Positions 54,126 to 62,336 of a stretch of DNA of 64,000 bases are shown in pieces. Source of the stretch: Paenibacillus_V sp046244365 (lineage in GTDB: Bacteria; Bacillota; Bacilli; Paenibacillales; NBRC-103111); assembly GCF_046244365.1 (NCBI RefSeq), contig NZ_CP176395.1:7130001-7194000 (forward strand), in the 5' to 3' direction. Made by a program: the position numbers and the translations under genes. The notes under the pieces are model-generated. The model made no database searches. It had not been told where the DNA came from and worked only from the letters and a program-made list of their open reading frames with translations. Position 1 is the stretch's first letter. Every line of letters begins with the position of its first letter.

Positions 54126-55571
54126 TTAGCGGTTCAGGCATTCGAGAATCAGCTTGTTGGCCAATCCCGGATTTGCTTTGCCTTTCATTTCTTTCATGAC
54201 TTGTCCGACGAGGAAGCCGACGGCTTTATCCTTGCCGGCCTTGAAGTCGGCAACCGATTGCGGGTTGTTCGCGACAACCTGCTCGATAACCGCCATTATC
54301 GCGCCTTCGTCGCTGATTTGGACGAGCCCTTGCTCCTCGACGATCGTCTGCGGCGCCTTGCCGGTTTCGATCATCGCTTTAAAGACGGTTTTGGCGATTT
54401 TGCCGCTGATCGTGCCTTTCTCGATGAGCGCGATCATTTCGCCCAAACCTTGGCCGGTCAGCTTCACGTCGGCAAGCTCCAGGCCGTTCTGGTTGAGGAA
54501 ACCGAGCAAATCGCCCATGATCCAGTTCGATGCCGCTTTGGCATCCTTCGTATACTGGAGCGCTTCTTCGAACAGGTCGGCTATTTTCTTCGATGACGTC
54601 AATACGCCCGCATCGTACTCAGGCAGCCCGTACTCGCTGATGTAGCGCGTGCGGCGCGCATCCGGCAGCTCCGGGATGGACGCTTGGATGCGGGTTTTCC
54701 ATTCGTCGTCGATGAACACCGAGACCAGATCCGGATCCGGGAAGTACCGGTAATCATGCGCTTCTTCTTTGCCGCGCATCGAAATCGTTTTGCCCTGCGC
54801 TTCGTCCCAGCGGCGCGTCTCCTGCACGACCTTCCCGCCCGAATCGAGCACGTCCGCTTGGCGCTCCTCCTCGTATTCGAGTCCGCGCTGCACGCCGCGG
54901 AAGGAGTTCATGTTCTTGAGCTCGGCCCGCGTGCCGAACTCCGCTTGCTCCCATGGACGAATGCTGATGTTGGCGTCGCAGCGAAGCGAGCCCTGCTCCA
55001 TCTTCACATCCGATACGTCGCAGTATTCCATGATCGCCTTCAGCTTCTCCAGATATGCCTTCGCTTCCTCGGGCGTCCGGATATCCGGCTCGGATACGAT
55101 CTCGATAAGCGGGGTACCGACGCGGTTGAAGTCGACCAGCGACGCGTATCCGCCGTCCACGTGAGTGAGCTTGCCGGCGTCCTCCTCGAGATGGAGGCGG
55201 GTAATGCCGATCCGCTTCGTCTCGCCGTTCACTTCGATGTCGATCCAGCCGTGCTCGCCGATCGGTTTATCGTACTGGGAAATCTGGTACGCCTTCGGCG
55301 AATCGGGATAAAAGTAGTTTTTGCGGTCGAACTTCGTGGTCGTCGCCACTTGGCAGTTCAGCGCCATTGCGGCTTTCATCGCATATTCGACCGCTTGCTT
55401 GTTCAATACCGGCAGCACGCCGGGATGGCCGAGGCAAACCGGGCATGTATGCGTATTAGGCGGCGCTCCGAATTCGGTGGAGCAGCCGCAAAAGATTTTG
55501 GACTTCGTATGCAGCTCGACGTGTACCTCGAGCCCGACGACGGTTTCGTATTTGCGTTTCGTTTGTGTCAT
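54126..55571 (-). CDS. gatB: Asp-tRNA(Asn)/Glu-tRNA(Gln) amidotransferase subunit B
   Basis: 481 residues. The catalytic GatB fold begins with YETVVGLEVHVELHTKSKIF (residues about 8-27) and includes KNYFYPDSPKAYQISQYDKP near 86 and SMRGKEEAHDYRYFPDPDL near 265. The C-terminal YqeY-like tail domain (about 400-480) binds tRNA. With GatA and GatC it converts Glu-tRNA(Gln) to Gln-tRNA(Gln) (and Asp to Asn) in organisms lacking GlnRS. Last gene of gatC-gatA-gatB. Confidence 0.97.
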   Translation of the reverse strand: MTQTKRKYETVVGLEVHVELHTKSKIFCGCSTEFGAPPNTHTCPVCLGHPGVLPVLNKQAVEYAMKAAMALNCQVATTTKFDRKNYFYPDSPKAYQISQYDKPIGEHGWIDIEVNGETKRIGITRLHLEEDAGKLTHVDGGYASLVDFNRVGTPLIEIVSEPDIRTPEEAKAYLEKLKAIMEYCDVSDVKMEQGSLRCDANISIRPWEQAEFGTRAELKNMNSFRGVQRGLEYEEERQADVLDSGGKVVQETRRWDEAQGKTISMRGKEEAHDYRYFPDPDLVSVFIDDEWKTRIQASIPELPDARRTRYISEYGLPEYDAGVLTSSKKIADLFEEALQYTKDAKAASNWIMGDLLGFLNQNGLELADVKLTGQGLGEMIALIEKGTISGKIAKTVFKAMIETGKAPQTIVEEQGLVQISDEGAIMAVIEQVVANNPQSVADFKAGKDKAVGFLVGQVMKEMKGKANPGLANKLILECLNR

Positions 55572-55588
55572 GATCCGCTGCCACCTCC

Positions 55589-57046
55589 CTACAATTGCGG
55601 CCGAAGCTTATGAAATTCGGTGTTCTGCTCGAATGCGTGAGCGGTACGCAGAACGGTAGCTTCGCCAAGCGCCATGCCGATAATCTGCAATCCGACCGGC
55701 ATGCCGTCTACAAGGCCGCATGGTACGCTGATTGCCGGGATTCCCGCCAGATTGACGGGGATCGTTAAAATATCGTTTAAATACATCGTCAGCGGGTTGT
55801 CCACCTGCTCGCCGATTTTGAATGCCGGCGTCGGTGCCGTCGGCCCGATGATGACGTCATAGTTCGCAAAAACTTGATCGAAATCTTGCTTGATCAAAGT
55901 ACGCACCTTCTGCGCCTTCAAATAGTAAGCGTCATAATAGCCGGAGCTGAGCGCGTACGTGCCGAGCATGATCCGGCGCTTCACTTCGGGACCGAACCCT
56001 TCGCTGCGGGATTTGCGGTACAGCTCGATAAGGTTCGTCGCATTAGCCGTCCGAACGCCGTAACGCACCCCGTCGAACCGCGCCAGGTTCGAGGACGCCT
56101 CGGAAGAGGCAAGCAGGTAGTAAGCGGCTACCGCATATTCCGTGTGCGGGAGCGATACTTCCTCCCACGTCGCGCCGAGTCCTTCCAGCACCTTCAAGGC
56201 GGACATGACGGATTCCTTCACGCGCGGATCCACGCCCTTGCCGATGTACTCCTTCGGCACGGCGATGCGCAGCCCTTTCACGTCACCGGAAAGCGCGCTG
56301 ATGTAATCCGGAATTTCGACTTTTGCCGATGTCGAATCTTGAGGATCGTGCCCGGCGATCGCCTGCAGCACGTAAGCGGCGTCTTCGACGTTCTTGGTCA
56401 GCGGTCCGATCTGGTCCAGCGACGAAGCAAACGCTACAAGGCCGAAACGCGAAACGAGGCCGTAAGTCGGCTTCATGCCGACTACGCCGCAATAAGCCGC
56501 CGGCTGCCGAATGGAGCCGCCGGTATCGGAGCCGAGCGCGAAATAGACTTCGCCGGCGGCAACCGCCGCCGCGGAGCCACCGCTCGAACCGCCCGGAACG
56601 TACTCCGTGTTCCACGGATTGTACGTAGGGTGGAAGCCGGAGTTTTCATTGGAGCCGCCCATCGCGAATTCGTCCATGTTCAGCTTGCCGATCGTAACGG
56701 CTTGCGCCGACTTCAGCTTCTTCATGACGGTAGCGTCGTAGATCGCTTTATAGTTGGAAAGGAATTGGCTCGCGCAGGTGGTCAGCAAGCCCTCGGTTGC
56801 AATATTGTCCTTGATGCCGGCAGGCAGCCCGAACAACAGGCCGCGTTCGCCGCCTTGCTGCAGCTGCTCGTCCATCTGCTTCGCGGCAGCTTTGGCATTC
56901 TCCTCGTTCAGCGTCAGGAACGCCTTCACTTTACCGTCCACTTCGTTAATGCGGCGGTACGATTGATCGACCAGCTCGGAAACGGTTAGCTCCTTTTGGG
57001 CCAGCCGCTTATGTACGTCTTGTAATTTCAGCTCAAACAACGACAA
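55589..57046 (-). CDS. gatA: Asp-tRNA(Asn)/Glu-tRNA(Gln) amidotransferase subunit A
   Basis: 485 residues of the amidase-signature family. Catalytic triad: Lys in LPAGIKDNI near 77, Ser in PGGSSGGSAAAVAAG near 155, and the nucleophile Ser in SDTGGSIRQPAAYCG near 177. It supplies ammonia from glutamine to GatB. The start is non-standard: TTG at 57046 gives MSLFELK, the usual GatA beginning, with GGAGG 9 bases upstream; a TTG at 57055 would abut that site. Confidence 0.97.
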   Translation of the reverse strand: MSLFELKLQDVHKRLAQKELTVSELVDQSYRRINEVDGKVKAFLTLNEENAKAAAKQMDEQLQQGGERGLLFGLPAGIKDNIATEGLLTTCASQFLSNYKAIYDATVMKKLKSAQAVTIGKLNMDEFAMGGSNENSGFHPTYNPWNTEYVPGGSSGGSAAAVAAGEVYFALGSDTGGSIRQPAAYCGVVGMKPTYGLVSRFGLVAFASSLDQIGPLTKNVEDAAYVLQAIAGHDPQDSTSAKVEIPDYISALSGDVKGLRIAVPKEYIGKGVDPRVKESVMSALKVLEGLGATWEEVSLPHTEYAVAAYYLLASSEASSNLARFDGVRYGVRTANATNLIELYRKSRSEGFGPEVKRRIMLGTYALSSGYYDAYYLKAQKVRTLIKQDFDQVFANYDVIIGPTAPTPAFKIGEQVDNPLTMYLNDILTIPVNLAGIPAISVPCGLVDGMPVGLQIIGMALGEATVLRTAHAFEQNTEFHKLRPQL

Positions 57047-57072
57047 TCTGAGCAACCTCCTTTACGATTCGA

Positions 57073-57360
57073 TTATTCCAGTACCGCAGGCACTTTGATT
57101 TGCCCTTCTTCTTCATCCGGCGCGTTCAGCATCACCTGTTCGATCGAAAGCGACGCACGCACTTCGTCTTCGCGCATGACGTTCGACAGAAGCATCGCAT
57201 GACTCGTCGCTTCGACGCCATCGGTATCGAGCTCGTTCAGCTGGTCCGCATATTTCAAGATCTCGTTCAACTGCTCGGTAAGCATCTGCTTTTCTTCTTC
57301 CGCCAGCTCAAGCCGCGCCAGATTGGCGACATGCTCGACGTCTTTAATGGTAATACTCAT
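57073..57360 (-). CDS. gatC: Asp-tRNA(Asn)/Glu-tRNA(Gln) amidotransferase subunit C
   Basis: 95 residues, the normal GatC length, with VEHVANLARLELAEEE near 8 and LNEILKYADQLNELDTDGVE near 32. GatC clamps GatA to GatB. First gene of the operon; the ATG at 57360 follows AAAGAGGTG with about 9-base spacing. An upstream ATG at 57405 adds residues not typical of GatC. A -10-like TATAAT lies near 57419 on the minus strand, with a weak -35. Confidence 0.96.
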   Translation of the reverse strand: MSITIKDVEHVANLARLELAEEEKQMLTEQLNEILKYADQLNELDTDGVEATSHAMLLSNVMREDEVRASLSIEQVMLNAPDEEEGQIKVPAVLE

Positions 57361-57524
57361 CGGAAAGACACCTCTTTCTATTGATCCAACGGTCTTTTTC
57401 GCCAAAAAACGCTTTATTCATTATATCGGTTATGCTCGGACAAAAACAAGCAAATTGCGCGCGAATCCTGCACAGCGCCCTATGCGTCATGCAAGAGTGA
57501 TGGCTAATTCGACGAAAAACGCGT

Positions 57525-57553
57525 CAAGCCGGCAGGCTGACCCTGCCGGCTTG
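57525..57553 (-). terminator. Hairpin terminator after the small membrane protein gene
   Basis: CAAGCCGGCAGG/CCTGCCGGCTTG with a 5-base loop; on the minus strand GTTTTT follows after 4 bases. Confidence 0.75.
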
Positions 57554-57557
57554 CTTC

Positions 57558-57854
57558 TCACAGCGCCCGGTAGCGATTGAACATATGCATGCACAGCTTG
57601 GCGATTCCGTAAATGCCCAAGTAACCGGATGTCAGCAGAAAGAGGTCGTTCGTAAACAATTTGTGAATATCGGTCATAAACACGGTACCGTCGCGCCGTA
57701 TTTCATATACCGCGAGAGCGGCGATGATTCCGGCGCATAGCGCGCATAAAAGCGCCGCCGCATCGATCAGAAAGCTCCATCTGCCGAACATCCACTGCAG
57801 CGCGATCAATAACAGCGGCAGCAGTATGACGGCTGCGGTCATGAGTAGGCCCAT
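57558..57854 (-). CDS. Small membrane protein of unknown function
   Basis: 98 residues with three hydrophobic helices (about 5-20, 30-50 and 72-90) and a short charged loop (EIRRDGTVFMTDIHKLF). No family recognised. It is followed by a good terminator, and the composition is consistent with a real gene. Its neighbour upstream, the 57998 gene, is on the same strand, and both may be one transcript. Confidence 0.6.
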   Translation of the reverse strand: MGLLMTAAVILLPLLLIALQWMFGRWSFLIDAAALLCALCAGIIAALAVYEIRRDGTVFMTDIHKLFTNDLFLLTSGYLGIYGIAKLCMHMFNRYRAL

Positions 57855-57997
57855 CCCGCAATCACCTCATTCACAGCTTATCCTTTTGCGGGCGGAACAT
57901 ACGTCATCCGGCTGCCGGACATCCCCGGTCGCTCTCTCCCGATCTGCCGTCCGTGCAAGCGCAGAGAAGCTTATTCCGCAAAAGCTCTCCCGGCAGG

Positions 57998-58270
57998 TTA
58001 AATAAGCGCAATCGCGAGCAAATCAAACAGCGCGAGCGGTACGATAGCGTCCCCGAAGCCAAAGCCGTTTCCATACCAAAAAGCCGAGGTTTTCGCTTTT
58101 TTGCCTTTTTTGACGGATAAGGTGCCTGCCCGGTCGGACGTATCGATATAGACGTTCCGTTCATCCACGCCGACGATCATGCCCTCGTAACGCGTCCCGT
58201 TCACGGTAACGACGGATACCCGGCGATGCATGAAGCGTTGACAAGCATAATATCTTTCATAGACATCCAT
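57998..58270 (-). CDS. Small protein with LSm/KOW-like strand pattern
   Basis: 90 residues. RRVSVVTVNGTRYEGMIVGV near 16-35, followed by DERNVYIDTS, has the strand-Gly-strand rhythm of Sm-like and other small beta-barrel proteins (V-x-V-x-x-G-x-x-x-x-G-x-V-x-x-V). A Lys-rich loop and a hydrophobic tail (VPLALFDLLAIALI) follow. I cannot name the family; an RNA- or membrane-associated role is only a guess. It begins 128 bases after the strong terminator of the oxidase operon. Confidence 0.6.
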   Translation of the reverse strand: MDVYERYYACQRFMHRRVSVVTVNGTRYEGMIVGVDERNVYIDTSDRAGTLSVKKGKKAKTSAFWYGNGFGFGDAIVPLALFDLLAIALI

Positions 58271-58341
58271 CTCAATCCCTCCCCAATACTTCGTTATTGT
58301 ACGGCAGGAAGAAAGAGTCCGTGAGGGCTGGAGTCCTGGCG

Positions 58342-58395
58342 GGAAAGCAAAAACCTGCCGGCAAGGCGATCGCCTTCGGCAGGTTTTTGCTTTCC
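58342..58395. terminator. Strong bidirectional intrinsic terminator
   Basis: Perfect 19-bp arms (GGAAAGCAAAAACCTGCCG and complement) with A- and T-runs inside the arms; the loop itself holds the palindrome AAGGCGATCGCCTT. Confidence 0.92.
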
Positions 58396-58397
58396 GA

Positions 58398-60101
58398 TTA
58401 CCACGTAACGAACGGCTTCGAGCCCGGTGCCGGGTTCTGAAGCATGTCGACGAAAGGAATCGTGTAGGCGAACAAAATGAGCACCACGACCAGACCGATC
58501 CATACGCCCCACCGCTCGAACAGCTTCGGCGTATGCTCCGGCGCTTCCGCCGTTTCTCCGATCGGATATTCCGTGACCCCTTTCGGCTGATTAAGCAAGG
58601 CCACGATGTTGTAAATCATCAGGATGACGCCGGCGAACAGAATCATCCCCCCGACCGCCATCGCCACATGGTAAGGCATCCATCCCACTGCATCGGCATT
58701 GTCCGAATACGTGGTGTACGCGGTGCGGCGAGGCGACCCCAGCAAACCGACGGCATGCATCGGGCCCGACATGAAGAACATGCCGACCATCCAGATGATC
58801 GATTGGATAATGCCCAGCCGGTTCATCCGCGCCGTCAGCACGCGGCCCGTCATCGCCGGAATGAGCCAGTAGGTAATGCCGAAGAACGTCATCGCCACGC
58901 TCGTAGCCACCGTCAGATGGAAGTGGCCCGTTACCCAAAGCGTATTGTGCACGACCCCGTTCATCTGGTTGCTCGCATTGATAATGCCGCCCGCGCCGGC
59001 CGGAATGAAAATGAGCATGCCCATGAACGGAGCGAAAAAGCGGACGTCTTTCCATGGTAAAAACTTCAGCCAGCCGAACAAGCCCTTTGCGCCTTTGGAG
59101 CGGCCGAACGTCTCGAACGAGGCGAACAGCGAAAATGCGGTCATAAGCGACGGCACGACGACCATGAACGTCAGCACGACCTGAATATATTTCCATACGG
59201 ATGGGATTCCCGGCTCCATCAGCTGATGGTGGAAGCCTACGGGAATCGAGAACAGCAGCAGCAGCAGAAACGACAGGCGAGCGAGCGAATCGCTGAAAAT
59301 TTTGCCCCCGATAATTTTCGGAATAATGACATACCAGCACATGTACGCCGGCAGCAACCAAAAATAAACGAGCGGATGGCCGAAATACCAGAACAGCGTA
59401 CGCGAAACCATCACGTCGATCGTGTCCACCCAGCCGAACGACCAAGGGATGAACTGTACGAGCACCGTAGCCGCTACGCCAAGCGTCGCGATCAGCCACA
59501 TCAGCATCGTGACGACGGCCATGAACGAGAACAGCGGGGTCAGCTTGGACGGATTCGTTTTGCGCCACTGCTTGTAGTTGTAGAACATCCCGAAGCCGCT
59601 GAGCCAGCTGCCGACGACGAGGAGCGCAAGCGCAATGTAGAAATACGGCGATGCTTTCATCGGCGCGTAGAACGTATACAGGACGGTCGCCTGATTGAGC
59701 AGGATGCAGACGGTTGCGATCACCGTCCCCGCCGCCATCAGCGTAAAACCGGCCCAGCCCAGCTTGCGGGTGAGCGGCAGCAGCTTGCCGCCCAGCGTCT
59801 TGGTTACGCCGGAGTACATGAAGCCGATGATGAAAAAAGTCGTAAAGACGAGCGCCATCAGCACCCCGTGCGCGGTGAGCAGCTGGTAATAGCCGATGTT
59901 CAGCGGCAGCTCGATCATCCCGCCGCGGACGAGCCCCTGCAGCATGCCGGCAATGCCGCCCAGCAGCAGCGCCGCGAAGGCAAAAAAGATATGGACGAGC
60001 GTCAGTGCCGCATCGCTCCGCTCGAAGCGCAATTCATTCGTAAACACCGTATCGGCGAGCGATTTGGTTTCTTCGGGCATATAAGGTTCGCGTATGATCA
60101 T
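58398..60101 (-). CDS. cbaA: ba3-type cytochrome c oxidase subunit I
   Basis: 567 residues with about 13 membrane helices. Haem-copper oxidase ligands: low-spin haem His in LTAHGVLMALVFTTFF near 73, active-site FGHPLVYFWLLPAY near 240 (CuB His and the cross-linked Tyr), FHHQLMEPG near 288 (CuB His pair) and WVTGHFHLTVATSV near 390 (two haem histidines). The GHPLVYFWLLPAY form and short proton-channel set mark the B-family (ba3) rather than the aa3 family. It reduces oxygen with electrons from subunit II and is suited to low oxygen. Last gene of the oxidase operon. Confidence 0.95.
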   Translation of the reverse strand: MIIREPYMPEETKSLADTVFTNELRFERSDAALTLVHIFFAFAALLLGGIAGMLQGLVRGGMIELPLNIGYYQLLTAHGVLMALVFTTFFIIGFMYSGVTKTLGGKLLPLTRKLGWAGFTLMAAGTVIATVCILLNQATVLYTFYAPMKASPYFYIALALLVVGSWLSGFGMFYNYKQWRKTNPSKLTPLFSFMAVVTMLMWLIATLGVAATVLVQFIPWSFGWVDTIDVMVSRTLFWYFGHPLVYFWLLPAYMCWYVIIPKIIGGKIFSDSLARLSFLLLLLFSIPVGFHHQLMEPGIPSVWKYIQVVLTFMVVVPSLMTAFSLFASFETFGRSKGAKGLFGWLKFLPWKDVRFFAPFMGMLIFIPAGAGGIINASNQMNGVVHNTLWVTGHFHLTVATSVAMTFFGITYWLIPAMTGRVLTARMNRLGIIQSIIWMVGMFFMSGPMHAVGLLGSPRRTAYTTYSDNADAVGWMPYHVAMAVGGMILFAGVILMIYNIVALLNQPKGVTEYPIGETAEAPEHTPKLFERWGVWIGLVVVLILFAYTIPFVDMLQNPAPGSKPFVTW

Positions 60102-60116
60102 CGTTTATCATCCTCT

Positions 60117-60590
60117 CTATTTCACAATGATCGTCGTGGCCATGAATTGATGGCCGACGCCGCAATACTCATTGCAAAGAATCAAATATTCGCCGGGCTT
60201 TTTGAAGGTGTAGGTCAAATGATTGATCTGGCCGGGAACGACCATCATGTTGACGTTCGTTCCGGGGATTTGAAAGCCGTGCACGACGTCCGTGCTCGTC
60301 ACCTGAAAATGAATCGTAGCCCCTGCGGGAACCTCCATTTTCTCGGGATTGAAGCCGAAGGCGAGAGCAATCATATAGGCGTTGTATTCGTTGTCGCCGA
60401 TTTTCTCAAGCCCCGGTTTGTCGAAGGGCGGCGTCTGCGCGACCTTCTCGGGATCGATCGTATGATGATGCTCCGAGGTCGGCGGCGCCATCCCTCTTGC
60501 GAACGTGCCGATTCCAAGCACGATCAGAAATACGGCCAGCATCGATAGCCCGAATACCAGCCACATTTTTTCAAGGCGGTGAATGTTCAT
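60117..60590 (-). CDS. cbaB: ba3-type cytochrome c oxidase subunit II (CuA)
   Basis: 157 residues, short as is typical of ba3 oxidases with a single N-terminal membrane helix (about 9-31). The external cupredoxin domain holds the dinuclear CuA site: VVHGFQIPG near 108 and CNEYCGVGHQFM near 140-151 (C-x3-C-x3-H-x2-M). The start follows AGGAGG with 8-base spacing. It is preceded in the transcript by the 39-bp repeat array. Confidence 0.95.
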   Translation of the reverse strand: MNIHRLEKMWLVFGLSMLAVFLIVLGIGTFARGMAPPTSEHHHTIDPEKVAQTPPFDKPGLEKIGDNEYNAYMIALAFGFNPEKMEVPAGATIHFQVTSTDVVHGFQIPGTNVNMMVVPGQINHLTYTFKKPGEYLILCNEYCGVGHQFMATTIIVK

Positions 60591-60608
60591 TGTGGGTTCC
60601 TCCTAAAC

Positions 60609-60764
60609 GTTTTGCGGATGCAAAACGACATCGTAAGCATAAGCCGCGTTTTCCGGCAGGAAAACGACTTCGTAAGCATAGACTGCGTTTTGCGGATGCA
60701 AAACGACTTCGTAAGCATAAGCCGCGCTTTCCGGCAGGAAAGCGGCCGGCGAATCATCGTAAGC
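60609..60764. repeat. Four tandem 39-bp hairpin-forming repeats inside the oxidase operon
   Basis: Units start at 60609, 60648, 60687 and 60726. Each begins with a palindrome (GTTTTGCGGATGCAAAAC, GTTTTCCGGCAGGAAAAC, GTTTTGCGGATGCAAAAC, GCTTTCCGGCAGGAAAGC) and, except the last, continues GACNTCGTAAGCATA. Units 1 and 3 are one subtype; 2 and 4 another. They sit in the leader between the subunit 2A gene and the subunit II gene. Confidence 0.9.
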
Positions 60765-60776
60765 TATTGCGCTCCG

Positions 60777-60905
60777 CTACGACCTTGCGATAAACAAGAA
60801 AAATACGGCCGCCCAGGTTACGACCAGGAATGCTCCCAGCAGCATAACCGACGCGAACGTTCCTCTCAGATCGTGGTCGTCGTGAGAATCTTTTCGTTTG
60901 CTCAT
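60777..60905 (-). CDS. cbaD: Cytochrome c oxidase subunit 2A (small ba3 subunit)
   Basis: 42 residues with one membrane helix (about 17-40, SVMLLGAFLVVTWAAVFFLF) after a charged start, matching the short subunit IIa of ba3 oxidases. The ATG at 60905 follows AAGGAAGG with 8-base spacing; a longer frame upstream to 60995 would cross the promoter. It is the first gene of the oxidase operon under the Fnr-dependent promoter. Small size makes the call depend on its position. Confidence 0.8.
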   Translation of the reverse strand: MSKRKDSHDDHDLRGTFASVMLLGAFLVVTWAAVFFLFIARS

Positions 60906-60975
60906 AGCGCTGCCTTCCTTTCTGCTTGCGGATTCGGCCCTGCGCCAGAGCGGCGGGTCCGTCGAAGACAGCTTC

Positions 60976-60981
60976 ATTGTA
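60976..60981 (-). promoter_or_regulatory. -10 element of the oxidase operon
   Basis: Minus-strand TACAAT; the predicted start near 60969 lies about 41.5 bases from the centre of the Fnr box at 61003-61018. No -35 is seen, as expected for class II activation. Confidence 0.7.
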
Positions 60982-61002
60982 CGTTGCGTCCGCATCCCGC
61001 TC

Positions 61003-61018
61003 TGTGACGGATGTCACA
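61003..61018. promoter_or_regulatory. Perfect Fnr box for the oxidase operon
   Basis: TGTGACGGATGTCACA, the full TGTGA-N6-TCACA consensus. Confidence 0.85.
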
Positions 61019-61137
61019 ACAGGGCGCCGTGATTTGTTACACCTTTGTGTCCGATAAGCCAATCCGTCGGCAAGCGCCGTTCCTCACCGGCAAGGCTTGA
61101 TTGCAGCGCCTGAACGGGTTTGAAGGCATTCCAAATC

Positions 61138-61153
61138 TGTGACATTTCTCACA
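61138..61153. promoter_or_regulatory. Perfect Fnr box for fnr
   Basis: TGTGACATTTCTCACA, the full consensus, centred about 42 bases upstream of the predicted fnr start. Confidence 0.85.
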
Positions 61154-61175
61154 AAAGACAAAAGCGGATTTTCGG

Positions 61176-61181
61176 TATACT
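61176..61181 (+). promoter_or_regulatory. -10 element of fnr
   Basis: TATACT, 22 bases past the Fnr box; predicted start near 61187. Confidence 0.7.
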
Positions 61182-61209
61182 ACTACCAACAGGCTGGGAG
61201 GGATTCGAA

Positions 61210-61935
61210 ATGGAGACGAACTGTCCGACTGCGCAACCGAACAATCCGATGGGGAACTCGCACTGCTTCTCGCAGGAGCATCTGCAGAAGCTGTTCGGCG
61301 CGATGCAGGCGGCGAAGGTGCCGGCGGGTACGTATTTGTATTGGGAAGGCGATGCGGCGGATAAGCTGTATTACGTCCGTTCGGGGAGAGTCAAAATGAC
61401 GAAGGCGAACAGCGAAGGCAAGCAGTTTATGATGTACATGTTCCAGGAAGGCGATTTTTTCGGACAGCTCGATCCGTATTTCGATTCCAGGCAAGCCTTT
61501 AACGCGCTCACGGTGGAGGATTGCTGGATCGGCACGATAGCGAAGCCCGAGCTGGAGACGCTGCTATGGCAGCAAGGGGAGCTTGCGGTTGCGTTTATGA
61601 AGTGGATGGGGCTCATGCATCGCATGACGCAAACGAAATTTCGCGACATGATGCTGTACGGAAAGCCCGGCGCGCTATGCTCCACGCTGATCCGTATGGC
61701 CAACACGTTCGGCGCGAGGCAGGGTGACGACATTTTCATTTCGGAGAAGCTGACCAATACGGACTTGGCCGAATATATCGGCGCCGCCCGCGAAAGCGTC
61801 AACCGGATGCTGGCCGATTTGCGCAAAGCGAACGTGATTGAATACGAGAACGGCTATATTACGATTAAAAACATCGATTATTTAAGAAACATATGCCATT
61901 GCGACAACTGCCCGACGGAAATTTGCCGGCTGTAG
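61210..61935 (+). CDS. fnr: Anaerobic regulator Fnr (Bacillus type)
   Basis: 241 residues of the Crp/Fnr family. The cyclic-nucleotide-like beta-roll (about 35-125; VPAGTYLYWEGDAADKLYYV, GDFFGQLDPYF) is followed by the dimer helix and a helix-turn-helix near 185-205 (NTDLAEYIGAARESVNRML). The C-terminus carries a cysteine cluster, ICHCDNCPTEIC, as in B. subtilis Fnr, where C-terminal rather than N-terminal cysteines bind the oxygen-labile 4Fe-4S cluster. Start at 61210: GGGAGGG lies about 7 bases upstream. It is divergent from the ba3 oxidase operon and probably activates both itself and the oxidase at low oxygen. Confidence 0.93.
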   Translation: METNCPTAQPNNPMGNSHCFSQEHLQKLFGAMQAAKVPAGTYLYWEGDAADKLYYVRSGRVKMTKANSEGKQFMMYMFQEGDFFGQLDPYFDSRQAFNALTVEDCWIGTIAKPELETLLWQQGELAVAFMKWMGLMHRMTQTKFRDMMLYGKPGALCSTLIRMANTFGARQGDDIFISEKLTNTDLAEYIGAARESVNRMLADLRKANVIEYENGYITIKNIDYLRNICHCDNCPTEICRL

Positions 61936-61952
61936 CGCAGCGGCTTTTTTTC
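61925..61952 (+). terminator. Terminator of fnr
   Basis: A bulged GCCGGCT/AGCGGC stem overlapping the stop codon, followed by seven Ts. Confidence 0.7.
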
Positions 61953-62051
61953 GTTTGCCGGCGACCTTTTTGGTTGCATGTTCGTTGAAAAACTTTTATG
62001 CTATCTTGTAAAGAACGACGTACATTTTCATTTAAGAAGGGAAGTATCAGC

Positions 62052-62315
62052 ATGAGCGTACATCACGCCATTTCGGAACACTCACGCCGCCAAGCCTCGC
62101 GGATCGAAAACTTCAACCGGCTGGACGGCTTGCGCGAGCAGCATATCGAGGAAGCCGTTGCCAAATGCGTACGGGGGGAAGCGTTCACGGTTGCGGCCAT
62201 TAACGAAATAACGGCGGCGATCAACGAGCTTGCAAGACAAGGCATCGTGCCGACTCGCCGATCAGTCACGGAGCAAATGGTGCGGGATTATGCGGAATCG
62301 TTAAAAAATAGCTAA
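62052..62315 (+). CDS. DUF2533-family protein (YpbS-like)
   Basis: 87 residues, helical, cytoplasmic. VHHAISEHSRRQ at the start and FTVAAINEITAAINELARQG near 45-64, then IVPTRRSVTEQMV, match my recollection of the DUF2533/YpbS family of spore formers, whose function is unknown. GAAGGGAAG lies 7-8 bases before the ATG at 62052. It stands alone between fnr and the convergent anti-sigma pair. Confidence 0.75.
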   Translation: MSVHHAISEHSRRQASRIENFNRLDGLREQHIEEAVAKCVRGEAFTVAAINEITAAINELARQGIVPTRRSVTEQMVRDYAESLKNS

Positions 62316-62336
62316 AAATCCGGCGCTCGAGCAGCC

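Noticed and set aside
54684..55613. 309-codon forward frame opposite gatB
   Set aside because: Shadow of gatB; Arg-rich composition typical of antisense frames in GC-rich genes.
55874..56989. 371-codon forward frame opposite gatA
   Set aside because: Shadow of gatA on the other strand, no ribosome-binding site.
59226..60548. 440-codon forward frame opposite the oxidase genes
   Set aside because: Antisense to clearly conserved subunits I and II; Arg/His/Gln-rich shadow composition.
60579..61007. 142-codon forward frame over the 39-bp repeats
   Set aside because: The period is a multiple of 3, which keeps the frame open; it is antisense to the oxidase transcript and crosses the promoter.
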